DNA of 64,000 nt from Maratus speciosus (GCA_963932465.1 OZ010792.1:513903100-513967099); one strand, 5' to 3'; shown: positions 32,487 through 44,281, numbered from the stretch's first letter. A program made the numbers and translations. Notes: generated from the letters alone by a model not told the origin.

Positions 32487-33406
32487 CGATTTCTATAGAA
32501 TTGTTAAAGATAGAAAATTGAAATTTGCCATGCTAGTTACTCACAACAGGCAAATGCTCTCTATGAACAGACGAAAAAAAAAAAAATCGAAATTTAAAAG
32601 GGTGAAATAAGCGAAAAACGTTCCAAAAAAGTTCTAAATTACGATTTCCATTGAGTTTTTAAAAAGAGAAACTTTATATTTGACATGGTAGATACTTATA
32701 AGATGTAAATGCTCCCTAAGAACAGTTTCTAAAATATCCGAAATTTAAAGGGTAAAATGAGCGAAAAGCATTTAAAAACTTTCTAAATTACTATTTCAAT
32801 GGAATCTCAGGAAATACCAAAGCAATTTCAAAATTAATGTTGGCAAATGGATGGCGACAATCCCTATTCCAATATAGGCTATATTTTATGTTGGTACCAC
32901 TACGAGCAGGGGTGGTGGTAGATCCTTAAACTAAGAAGCTTGGAATGGCATGATGGTTACTTTTAGACCAATGTCAGACGGGCGTCTTTTTTGCTGCTTT
33001 TTTGCTTAAGTATTATCCATTCACAATGCTAAGCATTGTGAATGGATAATACTTAAGCAAAAAAGCAACAAACACGACGCCCGTCTGACATTGGTCTTAA
33101 GATGTAAATGCGTGCTAAGAACGGCTTCTAAAAAGATCATACCTTCAAATAAAAACTGAAATAAGCGTAAAAGCTTCAAAATACTTTCTAAATCAGCATT
33201 TATTTAGAATTAGTTTTAGTTCTTCTTATTAATTTAAGTCTCATTTTCGCCTGATGCAGTGTAATAATGAAGTTTATCCATACCGTGGCTTAATTAGTAA
33301 TTTTTGAATTATTCGTAACGAATAATTTCTTCTAATAAAAATAGGCACACAAATACCACTTGGCACATTTCAACTATTACGCGAGAAAAACCGCGGGTTT
33401 TACTAG
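31241..33406 (+). mobile_element. Helitron with internal tandem repeats
   Basis: It starts TCTATACTAATATTATAAAG after an A, a widespread Helitron 5' end. It ends ACCGCGGGTTTTACTAG before a T, with the expected GC-rich subterminal stretch and CTAG. Inside, four diverged units (about 31310, 31752, 32203, 32822) share GATTTCAAAAGTAATGGTxGC, CAGTCCCTGCTCCA and TAGGCTATATTTTATGTCGGTG. Within each unit the phrase GAAAAACGTTCTAAA recurs. A T-run is at 32455-32486. No Rep/helicase frame, so non-autonomous. Confidence 0.85.
32966..33096. mobile_element. Perfect-hairpin MITE with TTA duplication
   Basis: 131 bp, almost entirely palindromic: GACCAATGTCAGACGGGCGTC at the left and its complement at the right, centred on GCATTGTGAATGG/CCATTCACAATGC. 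It is flanked by TTA on both sides. Comparison with other Helitron units (ACTTATAAGATGTAAATG) shows the empty site. A TTA/TWA duplication suggests a PIF/Harbinger relative. Confidence 0.88.
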
Positions 33407-33509
33407 TAAAATATAATTTTATATTCAGTCGAGGACGTTCGATTTATATGTACATTACGCTATGGTATGTGGCACAGAAATCGCGATTATTTGTTAATGG
33501 TTTAATGGC

Positions 33510-33815
33510 AACGCCCGAATGAAGCATCTCATTGGTTATTGAACACCATTTAATGCATCTCCATACCTATAAGAAAGGTTACCATACAGGGAGACCCTGT
33601 TCTGTCGCCAACCTGGCGATATATCGCCCGATTTGGCGACCAAAATGAGTTGCCAAAATTGACGCCAACTTGGCGATATATCTAATATTTCGCCAAATTC
33701 CCATAGACTTCCATTGTAAATCAATAGGGTTTACTTGCTTACAGAAAATCAACAAATTGAGATATTTTAATGCAACAAAATCTAATATTAGCTTAAGGGA
33801 CTATATTAATTATAT
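33510..33815 (-). repeat. Dispersed GGCGATAT repeat, copy 2 (reverse)
   Basis: Reverse complement of 8300-8640 and 40040-40390, with the same GGCGA-rich core. The minus-strand frame at 33536-33724 is a shadow of the repeat. Confidence 0.8.
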
Positions 33816-33905
33816 TTAATGGAGTGTAAATAAATTAGACAATGAATAAAAGTAACTAATACAATGCTTAGCATGCTTTCCCAAACATAAATTTTAAGAG
33901 AAACC

Positions 33906-34343
33906 CAGGCTCGGACTGGCCCGCCGGCCCATCGGCCCAAGGGCCGGTGCGCCCTCGTCCAAGGAAAGCTTTGCGCCTTTAAGGCTGTTCTCAACTGCTC
34001 TGCTTAACAAGCGCAAAACGTTTTGGCACATTTACAAATTAATTTTTTAACGGAAAGATATAAAATTAGAAAGCCTGACTATGGAAGAGATTTGGAATCG
34101 AACTGTGTTTTCCATTGTTAGATAAATTATCTATTGAGTTATAAGCGATTTTAATCACGTGGTAAAAACATTTTTCCCCCTTCCTTGAGTGGTTATTCTT
34201 GCTTTGCGCAAAAATTCGGTTCAAAACGTCCACTTTGATACTACTTTCTGAAAGATCTATTGCGTGTGGAAAAAAAACGGAAAAAACAGTTCGACTGTAG
34301 TAGTTTCTCAACAAAAAGACCGGCTAGTTTCATGCATTTCCGG

Positions 34344-34387
<44 letters not shown>

Positions 34388-34545
34388 TATGTCATAAAGT
34401 TGCCCTTTTGGATTTGAGAACAGCTTTAAACCTTGTCAAGCCAGATATAATACAAACAAGTGAAATTGACGTGAGTCCGGCCAAATGTTTGCGCCCTCTG
34501 AAAATCCAAGGTCTGCGCCCTTTTCTCTGGCCCAGTCCGACCCTG
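33906..34545. mobile_element. hAT element, non-autonomous, 8-bp duplication
   Basis: The TIRs are CAGGCTCGGACTGGCCCGC and the complement of CAGGGTCGGACTGGGCCAG. They are flanked by perfect GAGAAACC duplications at 33898-33905 and 34546-34553. A 39-bp A-run lies at 34347-34385. The interior 33985-34260 is also found at 45985-46290. The 167-codon frame 34264-34767 crosses the element end and the A-run (poly-Lys) and is not a gene. Confidence 0.92.
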
Positions 34546-35082
34546 GAGAAACCAAACTGGTCGCAAAGGGCAGCTAGTAACTTTGCAATTTTCTTTTTTC
34601 TCGTATTTCGTGCAGTTTTCGAGATAGCAACGCTAACTCCGCAGTTTGCCTCTAGATGGCATTGTAAGCAGCCTTATTGCATAGCTCATAGCTACTTAAT
34701 TTTTGTTGGACACAACGTTTATGACAATAGCTGTCGCATTTCTGAAGTTGATGAGGTTGAGCAGTAGGGTAGAAACTAAGTTTTAAATTTTGTACTATAA
34801 TGGTGAAAATTTTATTCTTTTTTAATTCCATATAACGAAAATATTTTGCTTTTAAATTTCAAATGATATTTACTGGTTCCTCAAATCCTCTTATTTTCAA
34901 GGAAAACGATTAAAACCCCATAATTGTATTAAATTTAAGCTTGTCATTTATCCTCCTCAGACCCGAGATAAAAATAAAAGATTGGTACTTACCCGAAGTT
35001 GTTTAAATAGTTGCTTGGGTCTTCATAAAGCATAAAATTGCAATTAAAATTTTTTGTAAAAATTTGCAGGGGCTAGGGGGCA

Positions 35083-35100
35083 TGTATCACATGTGATACA
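35083..35100. promoter_or_regulatory. Palindrome TGTATCACATGTGATACA, site 1
   Basis: Perfect 18-bp palindrome, one of four related sites in the element. It looks like a dimeric protein-binding site, perhaps for the element's transposase; this is inference. Confidence 0.5.
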
Positions 35101-35502
35101 TCAGGACTGAAAAGCTATACAAGAATTTTTTTTAAGTTTTAAGTATAATTAATTTAATCATCTTATTCTGAGTTTAAATCAGACTATATATCCAACACAT
35201 AAATTCTGAATGAAAAATAAATTTTATTGGTGTTCTGTGGCAACATTACATTTATTTTTTGTTTTCATGGAATTCCTTGAAACAATTTCTTGCTGATGTA
35301 AAACACAAAAAAAACATTGCAATCTGTGCAATGTACAGTAGTTAAATCTGAGCAATTAAGTTAAGTCAAATTAAGTTAAGCAACCAAATTAAGTTTATAT
35401 CAAAAAATACTTCTAATAACCTTTAAATCTACATAAAAACAAACCTCAAAAACCAAAACAACACTGACTCAAAAAGCACGAACCCTACGTGGTCGGGTCC
35501 CA

Positions 35503-35522
35503 TTGTATCACATGTGATACAA
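35503..35522. promoter_or_regulatory. Palindrome TTGTATCACATGTGATACAA, site 2
   Basis: Perfect 20-bp palindrome identical to site 4. Confidence 0.5.
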
Positions 35523-35779
35523 ACAAATTTCAAGGATAATAATTTTTTAACATTTCACTATAAAGCTATTTTATTTGTATTAATTGATAAAATGCACACT
35601 TGCAAAGGAAATGTATATCTTAAAAATAGTTTAATACTTATATTTAAATAATAAAATAAAACTTACTTCGACGGCGTGCCGACATCTCTTTTTTTCTCCA
35701 AAACGCTTCTAAAAATTGAAATCGTGGGGAGGTACTGCCATTTATCGGCTAAAGAAAAAATTAACATAGGTTTTTCACC

Positions 35780-35799
35780 TTGTATCACATGCGATACAA
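35780..35799. promoter_or_regulatory. Palindrome variant, site 3
   Basis: TTGTATCACATGCGATACAA, one base away from the perfect palindrome (a C in place of T in the centre-right half, consistent with CpG-related change). Confidence 0.5.
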
Positions 35800-35852
35800 T
35801 CGGTCTCAAAATTGTTTTTGTCGTCCAGCTTTTGTAAAAAATTCTGAAACTT

Positions 35853-35872
35853 TTGTATCACATGTGATACAA
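35853..35872. promoter_or_regulatory. Palindrome TTGTATCACATGTGATACAA, site 4
   Basis: Perfect 20-bp copy directly inside the right terminal repeat, a position where a subterminal transposase site would be expected. Confidence 0.5.
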
Positions 35873-36012
35873 GGGGCCTGAGGAGGGTATATTATAGACC
35901 GGGAGGCAGCTATACAAACTATCACCTCATCGAATTTACGGCTGAAATTTCAGAATTAGTTAAAAGTCTATTTGCATACTAACCCTTTCGTAGACGGTGG
36001 GATATATAGTTA

Positions 36013-37289
36013 CAGTAAAACCTCTTTTATCCGAAACTCTTTTAACCGAAACTCTCGATTAACCGAAATCCATTTTGAAACCTTTATTTTTTTTTAAGTA
36101 TTACATTCTTTGTGTGCAGAATACATTTTGAAAGCTTTTCTTTTTTTTAACTATCATATTCCTTGTGTGCAAGCGGTCCATTCCGAACTACGAGTACATA
36201 TAAATATTTTCGATCCCTTCCTGAGAGTTCCTTTGAATTTAACTTGAGCTCTCTCAAGCAGCGGTGTGGAACGAAGAAAACGAACAAATTACCAATTCTG
36301 AAGCTTTTGAATTTTTTGCAAAAGGTTGGGCAAGGCTGGAGCAGTAGAAAGACTGTGATACTGGTGAACTAATAATATTAAAAAATTCCGCGATAGGACT
36401 TCAAAGCAAAGGCAATCGAAACTGCGACCAACAAACCATTTTTTTAAAACCCTTGTGATATATGTAAAAGGTACTTAATTTTAAAATTAAAATTCAGGTA
36501 ATTTATTATTGTTTCTATTTTGCTAATGGTTTATTTTTATTAACCATTTGAAAAAATGGTTATTGTTCTCGACAAGATGGGAAATCAAAAGCATATCTGA
36601 AGGTTTTTATTGGTTTAATCCGCATTTTATTCGTGTTTTGATTGGTCTATACAGTAACCTGTATTTTGCTTTACTTTCAACAGAGATGGACAACAGAGTG
36701 TTGCCACTATGACAAAAAAGTAATAAAAACTACAAAAAAAATTAATAACTCAGAAACAAATTGAGATACAGCTTTCAAACAAATTGCATTTAAAATTACA
36801 TGTTTTTCTCTATACGACGGTATAAAAAGTAATATTGTGGGATGTTTAGAAGTTTAAGAATGAAATTTCATTTAAAATGGGCCGTCAGATTTCTTGGAAA
36901 TCTAACGATGGAAAAGCCTTTTCCCGAACAGCCAATGAAATGCTTGGATAATACATAAGTTTCAGGTGGATAATACGTACGAGTCGCAGGCGATTTTCGT
37001 CCGTGTAATAACACTATTAATGTTTAATTCATGGCGTACGTAATGCATGATCAACTCCGTGCGATTTTTTATGTCTTAAATTTTAGTCTTCGAAAAAATC
37101 ATTTTCCAAATGGTCGTTGTAATTTGATAAATTGCTTTTTATGTATTTTTAAGCACTTGTTACCATAATAAGAAATAATGCATACATTTCTCCTTAATCT
37201 TAAAATTGAAGCATTCTCGATTATCCGAAAATTTCGATTTTCCGAAAGAGGGCCGGTCCCAATTACTTCGGATAATCGAGGTTCTACTT
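36013..37289 (+). mobile_element. pogo/Tigger-like element, copy 2, with transposase tail
   Basis: The TIRs are CAGTAAAACCTCTTTTATCCG and the complement of AAGTAGAACCTCGATTATCCG, with TA at 36011-36012. The plus strand of 36300-36430 can be read as A-F-E-F-F-A-K-G-W-A-R-L-E-Q, then a stop, then ...T-G-E-L-I-I-L-K-N. That matches the pattern of Tigger transposase C-termini (a W-x-E-Q block followed by an L-x-x-L-K block). The rest is eroded. Confidence 0.75.
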
Positions 37290-37489
37290 ATATATGTATC
37301 ACTTAATTTAAATTATTAAATGCAACGTTGGCAACAGAAATTTTAAACAGAATTTTACATTTATATTGTATATTTGAAGAAAAAGCTTTTACTTATTATG
37401 AAACAAATTTGTTCGTAAAACCTGGTATCATTCAATCATTTCAACATTTTAGCAACTGAAGTATTTTGGCCATGAAAGGGTTAAAAAAC

Positions 37490-37780
37490 AACTGGTCTGC
37501 CAAGACATATCTTGGTGGAAAACACCTGCAACTCGATTTTAATGGTTGACTGCTAGGTTTACCATTATGTTTTCCTGTTCCCAGTCCTCCATGTTTTCAT
37601 ACCTTTGGGTGCAGGAAAACACAATGGTAAATCAACCGATCAACCACTGAAATCGGGTCCTTGGTTTCCAGCAAAATATGACTCGACAGACCACTTGCAT
37701 TTTAATATGCTAATCGAGTTTTAACTAATTCTGGAATTTCAGCCGTTAACTCGATGATATGATGTTTGCGCAGCCGCCCC
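37490..37780. mobile_element. Palindromic MITE, truncated copy
   Basis: Aligns with 1195-1500, including the GGTCTGCCAAG...CTTGGTGGAAAACACCTG arm and the ACCATTxTGTTTTCCTG centre. The left outer arm is absent. A C-run at 37777-37788 follows it. Confidence 0.8.
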
Positions 37781-37919
37781 CCCCCCCCGGTCTATTACGC
37801 AAAATATAAATAAAGAACAATTATAGTATTGTAATAAAAACAATAGTTTAGTTTGGATACTGTGGAAAAGATCTCTTGAACTTTACTGTAGCGATAAGCC
37901 AAAAACGAGAAATTACATA

Positions 37920-38770
37920 ATAGTCCAGGCAATATAGACCGTATAGGGGCTCTACCAAGCAAAATTCATGGTAGTTCTGGAAAAAGGCTCACTATATGTT
38001 TATTGGGTCGCTGAATCCGAATTTTTAACTTCCCACCAAAATTTCCCCCGGCAACCCCCCCCCCCCCAAATTTTGGTAAAATGCCCCCCAAAAAAGGTTT
38101 TTATTAAAAAAATCAAATTTTTTATTGTTTTAGGAAAAAAGTATCTTGAAATTCAGAAAGTAGACAAAATTTTAAACAAATTAGATATATGACATTATGA
38201 CTTAGGATGAAGGGGAAGGGGGGATCTGCCTCGGAACATGCGCGCGGTGCTGCGTGAACTAAGTTGCGCAATTCCACTTAACCACTCATACGTTTACACT
38301 CGCCCTCCCATCTCCCCTCCGAACTTTCTCTATAAGGTTTTCTTTGAGTTTTTTGGGTCGCTGAATCCGAATTTTTAACTTCCCCCCAAAATTTCCCTCC
38401 CCCCAAATAGTTGTTTTTAACTTAAATTTCTTATTGTTTTAGGGAAAAAGCATTACGAAATTCAGAAACTAGACAAAATTTGCAACAAATAGGGTACCTG
38501 ACATTATGACGTAGGATGAACGGGGAGGGGGAGGGCTGCCTCTGAACATGCACTGCGGCGCTACGTGCAGTAAATTATGAAGTCCAGGCAATAGGGGATT
38601 TTACCTGGAAAAATTAATACTAGTTCTGGATTTCGACTCACTTCATGTTTTTTGGGTCGCTGAATCCGAATTTGTAACTTCTCACCAAAATTTCACCCGG
38701 CAACCCCCCCCCCCCCCCCAAAAAAAAATTGATTTTTTGAAAAAATTTGGTTTTTGAAGCGCGGGAATGT
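37920..38770 (+). repeat. Three direct partial copies of CCAGGCAATAG element
   Basis: AGTCCAGGCAATA starts occur at 37922 and 38582. The inner phrase GGGTCGCTGAATCCGAATTT recurs at 38006, 38357 and 38652 in the same orientation. It is followed by CCCCCGGCAACCCCCC and, in the first two, by ATTGTTTTAGG(A/G)AAAAAG...GACATTATGAC(T/G)TAGGATGAA. Related to the foldback at 12598-12888. Non-coding. Confidence 0.75.
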
Positions 38771-39024
38771 TCCGAGGCAGCCCCCTCAGAGCAGTGGACT
38801 AATAAAGTGTTCTGTACAAAACAATTATTTTTAAACTGTCTTGCTTTGCCACATAAGAAGATGTTACGAGATTTTATTGATGCATTATGTTTAACTTAAA
38901 ATTGGACACCTGGAAATCGAGAACTTACTTTTTCTGAAATATCTTAGATTGTTGCTGATACAATTAAAAAATTATGGCGCTATAAACAGTGCCGTACCGT
39001 AATCCATAGCTACTTTATTATATT

Positions 39025-39779
39025 GCAGAATCCCGCTAATCCGAAATTACGTTTAATCCGAACCGATTTTATTTTCAAAAATTACACTTATGAGATTAAC
39101 TGAAAATATTGAATTATTGTACTAAAAACAAAAAAATACTTTTTACACTTTTTACTATGAAATTTTCCGGGTTACAGGATGAATGTTGGGAAAAACGTGT
39201 AGAAGTTAGAATTAAACAAAAAATGGCAGTAAAGCATGTTTTTCATTCTTTAAACAGCTTGGATAGAATAAAAAAATTCAATAATGTAAAAATACGAGAT
39301 ATGTACACGAATATAAAATGAAAGCATGCACTGTAGACCTACTCGTAGAAGACACCTTAAAAAAAAATCTCGAATATCAGTTTGTTTGCCAGTCACTATA
39401 AAATTATTTTTTTAAATGCAAAAAGCATTTAATTCAGATTATAAAAATTTATTTTCTTTTCAACAGCTTAATTTCGCAAATTGTCTACAGAAATGTGTAA
39501 TGAGTTGCTACGTAATTTCTTATTCTGAAGTTCCATTAGATTATTATAAACATAAAGAGTGATGAAACAAGGGATACTTTTTTTTCTGAAAGTCGTGACG
39601 GATTATCTAGCATTCCGGACCTTAGGATGCCAGTTCAGAGGATTTTTACTGTATTACTGAGTACTTATAACTTACATTTTCTTTTTAACAAACACTTTTT
39701 TCTTTTCTATTTTTATCAGAATTCGGGTAATCCGAACAGGCATCGGTCCCAATTAATTCGGATTAGCGGGGTTCTACTG
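39025..39779. mobile_element. pogo/Tigger-like element, diverged copy 3
   Basis: Left end CAGAATCCCGCTAATCCG and right end CGGATTAGCGGGGTTCTACTG, with TA after the right end. The family signature (GAACC-CC-TAATCCG) is related to copies 1 and 2 but distinct. The 70-codon frame 39109-39321 inside is basic and could be a transposase relic, but I see no motif. Confidence 0.7.
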
Positions 39780-40024
39780 TACTTAGAGAGTAGACAGTAG
39801 ACACATTGCTGTTGCCGTTCTGAAATGGGTGGACCGTATAGGATGGAACTTAAAAACGAAGTTTTGAATTTTATATTCTAATTAGTATATCATGCTTGCC
39901 AAAAATGACGGAATATTGATCATCGTTTCATTTTCATAAGACTTCATGCAGCCAAACAGCATGAAGATTTTATTATTGAAACATTGGCACGCTTGTATTG
40001 TAGAAAAGTACATTTTAAATAATA

Positions 40025-40560
40025 TAAAAATTTTGTTTAAGTCAATTCCAACTTAGGTCATCAAATAAAAATTTAATATAATCCCTTAAGCTAATATTAG
40101 TTTTTGTTGCATTAAAATATCTCAATTTGTTGATTTTCTATAAGCAAGTAGGTTTACAATGGAAGTCTATGGGAATTTGGCGAAATATTAGAGATATCGC
40201 CAAGTTGGCGTCACTTTTGCCGACTCATTTTGGTCGCCAAATTGGGCGATATATCGTCAAGTTGGCGACAAACTTGGCTGTATTTGGCGACAGAACAGGT
40301 TCCCCCCCTATGGTAACCCCCTTATAGATATGAAGATGCATTAAATGCTTCAATAACTAATGGCCGCCATTTTGTCTCCCATGTAAAACTAAAATTAATT
40401 GATTAAAATTTAATTAATGAATAGAAATTTGAAAAAACTGTATTAACATCAATTGTCATCCAGTACAAGTTTAAAAAAATTTATTTCAACTTGATAGGAG
40501 GAATAATAAGTATTTTATTAACGATTGAAAATTTGAACAAGATATATAAATATATAAATA
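40025..40560 (+). repeat. Dispersed GGCGATAT repeat, copy 3
   Basis: Close match to 8280-8806, including the GGCGA-rich core and the tail TTAACGATTGAAAATTTGAACAAGATAT. It continues to a GAGAGTGTGAACTAATAGTAGGAATTGAAAAA word also present at 11530-11560 and, complemented, inside the ACCCGACTG element. Confidence 0.8.
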
Positions 40561-41434
40561 AATATACGGAGAGTGTGAACTAATAGTAGGAATTGAAAAA
40601 GATAAATGATTTCTACAAATACAAATGATGAGGATATTCGTTTTACTTAATATTCAATTTCTTAAATAGTTCAACGATGAATAAAGGCTCCAGAGGCAAT
40701 CTTTAGAATTAAGAAACAAAAATCAGTGAAAATTACGTCATGTTGACGCAATCCTAACAGTTTTTCTACTTAGTTTTATTAATGTAAAAATACATTTCAA
40801 GCTAAGCGTGACGTCACCGGTGCAAACTCTTTAAACAACATACTTTGTATACGTACTTTTATGCTTAACCACAGTATCTCTCTATTCTAAAAAAAAGTAA
40901 CTTACGCTGTCACCGCCGCCGGTTTTGAATTTTTTTGTGACCGGAGGTCTTTCTCCGTTAATATTAAGAAAAATATTGCATACAAAAATATGAAAATCGG
41001 CGATATTATAGAGAAATGTTTGATAAACACGCTGATGCAGACAGTTTTCAAATCGAAGAATTATTTTAAGAGATATTTGATGCTAAAGTTGGACAAAGTC
41101 GTTCAATTAAAAAATTTTTATAGGAGCAAAAACTATGCATCGGAATTTAATCATTTTTAGATCATTTTATACGTTATAATTTCCCGGTGTGCAGAATGCA
41201 TTTATTTTTTTAATTTGACTCAATTTTCGAGCTTTTATTTCTATTTTAAATTCAAATTTTCAGCATTTCGAGAGATATTTTTTACTTATTTTAGAAAATT
41301 GCACTAATTTAACCTGTTGCCAACTGTATAAACAGCGCAAACAATAATGTTTGCTTCAAATTAAAAATTTATTTACACGTGACTTGATATAAACAGAAAA
41401 AAAAACTTTCAAATTAGAATTAAATAATTACGTA

Positions 41435-42357
41435 TAATAAACAATTAAATTTAAAAATAAAAAAACCCGACTGCGTAAAAAGCGAACTAATTAATTATTT
41501 CTCATCAATATGAAACATTTTTTTTTTCAATTCCCACTATTAGCTCACACTCTCGCTATATATATCTTCTTCAAATTTTCAATCGTTAATAAAATACTTA
41601 TTATTCATCCAATCAAGCTCAAACTAATTTTTTAAAACTTGTAGTGGATGACAATTGATGTTAATCCAGTTTTTTCAAATATTAATTCATTAATTACATT
41701 AAATTAATTAATTTTTAATAATCGAGAGAGCCCCCTTCTTGATCAAGGTATTTTAAGACCGAGAGAGCCCTCTTCTTGATCAAGGCATTTTAAGCGCCAC
41801 TCAAATGAAAGAAGAATGGGAGAAAAAAAATTCTCTTATTGACCTCAGTAGGAATTGACTTAAAATATTTTTTTTTATATTACTTGTTTATATTACTTAC
41901 CCCTTTTTTTTATTTACTTGTATTCATGACTTTTAAGTTGTGTTTAACTGTTAGTTCTTATCTATAAACACTGTTTTAGTAAGATCTATAGATGTCTATG
42001 ATAGTTAGAGTTGCAGTAAAGCTAGAGATCCACAATACATACACAACTTCCAGGTTGTACAGTATTTTAACGGAGCTTCTGACTGTAAAATAGTCAATGA
42101 AGCATCGTCTTCATTTTGAAGGACCTATCCAATGTCATACCACTCAATAGGGTGCGTAATTTTTTTTTTTCGTCTGTACCGCCATTTTGTATTTATAAAA
42201 ATAAAACCTAGCCTATAACCATTGGGCCGTTAAGACGAATCGATAGAGACTTCATTCATTAAAATCCATCCAGCCGTTGGGATGTTTCGAGGGTAAAAAG
42301 AAATCCACATACACAGATACGCGTGAAACACATAACCCTTCTTTTCAGTCGGGTAAA
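41435..42357. mobile_element. Element with ACCCGACTG ends, copy 2
   Basis: Absent from the homologous position in Helitron copy 1, so it is an insertion. Ends CCCGACTGCGTAAAAAGCG and CTTCTTTTCAGTCGGGTA. Contains the doubled GAGAGAGCCC(C/T)CTTCTTGATCAAGG segment (41722-41792). Non-coding. Target duplication not resolved. Confidence 0.8.
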
Positions 42358-42715
42358 AAGCAGGAACTTATTGAAAATTACTTCATAAAAACGATATTTA
42401 CACGTGAATTTTAACAGAGAAAGGATATTGTAAAATAATAAATTCATTAACATGCATTAGAAGTCTTAAATAGGAGCAATTACGTCACATTACACTTATT
42501 ACGTAAAATGAACAAAAAATAATATTGCAAAACAGTTTAAATTTAAAAATTGCGACATTTATTTGATATTTCGAGATGAACTTTTCAAATATTTTTGTTG
42601 GGACAGCGCAAATAATATTTCATTTCTAACGAAAGTATTTTCACATGAATATTGAAAAGAGAAATAAAAGTTTGGTGAAAATTGCGCGAGATTAAAATGA
42701 TACTTTTAAAATGTC

Positions 42716-42777
42716 ATTTATTTATTTATTTATTGAACAACTAATATACGACTTGTGTGCTTGACATAAGAGCCCGC
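42716..42777 (-). mobile_element. 5'-truncated tRNA-Ser-type SINE, 10-bp duplication
   Basis: 62 bp matching only the 3' tail of the SINEs at 50655 and 51465 (complement of GCGGGC...ATGTCAAGCACACAAGTC then a (TAAA)n tail). Flanked by perfect TTAAAATGTC repeats at 42706-42715 and 42778-42787. Truncation at the 5' side, an A-rich tail and a 10-bp duplication are the marks of LINE-driven retroposition. Confidence 0.88.
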
Positions 42778-43137
42778 TTAAAATGTCTTATTTAAAAGAA
42801 CTTTCTTTTCGCTTTGTTAAAAAATACCGGAAGACAAAGACTCTGTTTACTTAATTCATTTTATATTAGCTTATTTTGAAATGTTTAACTGGTTTTATTT
42901 AATCAAAGAGGAAAACAGCCATAGTATATTTTAACAGCAGCTGATTTTTCCTTAAAATTCCCCAATCAAAGAGAAATGAATAGAAACCCGTTTATAGGGA
43001 GATCGCCACTGTTTTTTAAATTATAATTCAATCTTTCAAAATCTTTTTAAAGCCGATAAAAGTTAGCGTGCTTTTAGAAACTGCGGTGTCTGAACGGGGG
43101 TTGGCGAGCGTAGCTCGTAGGGGGCCAAGCCCCCTAG

Positions 43138-44280
43138 TATTCAGATAAAAATATATTTTGTATTTAATTGTAATGAAAAAAGCTAATAAAGTCATAATGC
43201 ATAATTATAAAATAAATCCAATAGACAATATTATCGTGATGTCGCAATAAATATGAATTTTTATTCGTTTATAAAAAACAAAGTACACATACATAGTTTT
43301 TTTTTTTTTTTTTTTTTACCGAAAATGACTTGCAAATGGCATCTAAAAAGCCACGTGTCTGAATATTTTTAATTATTTCTCTTTTATCTGAAAGTAAACT
43401 GACTGCCACCATTTTGAAGAAATTTCACAAAAAAACATTTAAATAATTAAAATATAAGAATGGGAATGTTTTTAAAAATAGCTAGTGCGGCCACATCTAC
43501 AAATGAACATCTTTCATGGAAAAATAATTAGCAAAATCGGTTCAGTAAAAAGCTCAGGGCAGATGATTAAAAAACAGCCTTATGTTCTATAGAGGGCACA
43601 GTTCGTCCAGGAATGGTTACTTACATTTACCTACACTTTGATTTTTGGTGAAAATTATTTTTCTTTTTAATGATGGACATAAATCATCAAGATGAATAAA
43701 TGTGCTAAAAATAAACTAATTTCTTCAGTTACATAAACAATATAACTTTTCAACTTAGCCATAAATCTCTTTATATAATAATGTATTTAACCTTGAAAAT
43801 CCTGTGGTGAAGATAATGACTTTTGAGTGGCTAAATTAGACTCGTAAACTGTTTTATTGTTATTATTATGTATCTTATAATGTAAGCATTTTATTCATTC
43901 TAAAAAATGTAGCTAACCGAGAAAGAGCTCATATAAAAAAGCTCTTTTATTACAACTTAAATACGTGTTAATTAAACAACTTAAAATGTCACTGCATCTT
44001 CGTTTGATAATACAAATATAATCCAACATTTCTTTAAGGGAGGCATAAAAAGTCATACATTGGAGAATATAATTACATCTCCAAATTAAAGGTGAAAAAA
44101 GTGAATAATATCTTCAACTGATGATAATTTGGATAAAATGTAAAAAGTGGATTTGCCATGAATGGATAAGAGTCCTGGAAAAGGGTAAGACCCAATTTCG
44201 TTATCGTACTCACGCCTATTTAATGGGATTCAAAATCCTATCATTTAACTCAATAATTCCAGATAAACAAATTGAAAAAA
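43138..44280. other. AT-rich stretch without recognised gene
   Basis: A T-run lies at 43300-43317. The 73-codon plus frame 44121-44342 runs into the tandem array and the MITE and shows no motif. Confidence 0.45.
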
Positions 44281-44281
44281 A

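Larger units (their letters stand above)
34951..35887. mobile_element. TA-flanked element with four 20-bp palindromes
   Basis: The TIRs are TCCTCCTCAGACCC and the complement of CCCTCCTCAGGCCCC, flanked by TA. The interior is AT-rich and non-coding, but the palindrome TTGTATCACATGTGATACAA, or a close variant, occurs four times (see separate entries). One copy adjoins the right TIR. Superfamily not assigned. Confidence 0.75.
40877..43137 (+). mobile_element. Helitron-like element, copy 2, with two insertions
   Basis: Begins TCTCTCTATTCT after an A and ends with GGCGAGCGTAGCTCGTAG then GGGGGCCAAGCCCCCTAG before a T: a strong subterminal hairpin and CTAG 3' end, as Helitrons require. It aligns with 4349-5455 once two blocks (41435-42357 and 42716-42777) are removed. 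No Rep/helicase frame. Confidence 0.88.

Noticed and set aside
34264..34767. 167-codon plus-strand frame as a gene
   Set aside because: It contains a long poly-Lys from a 39-bp A-run, starts inside a hAT element and crosses its right terminus and target duplication.
39109..39321. 70-codon frame as an intact transposase domain
   Set aside because: It is inside a Tigger-like element and basic, but too short and without a recognisable DNA-binding or DDE motif; at most a relic.
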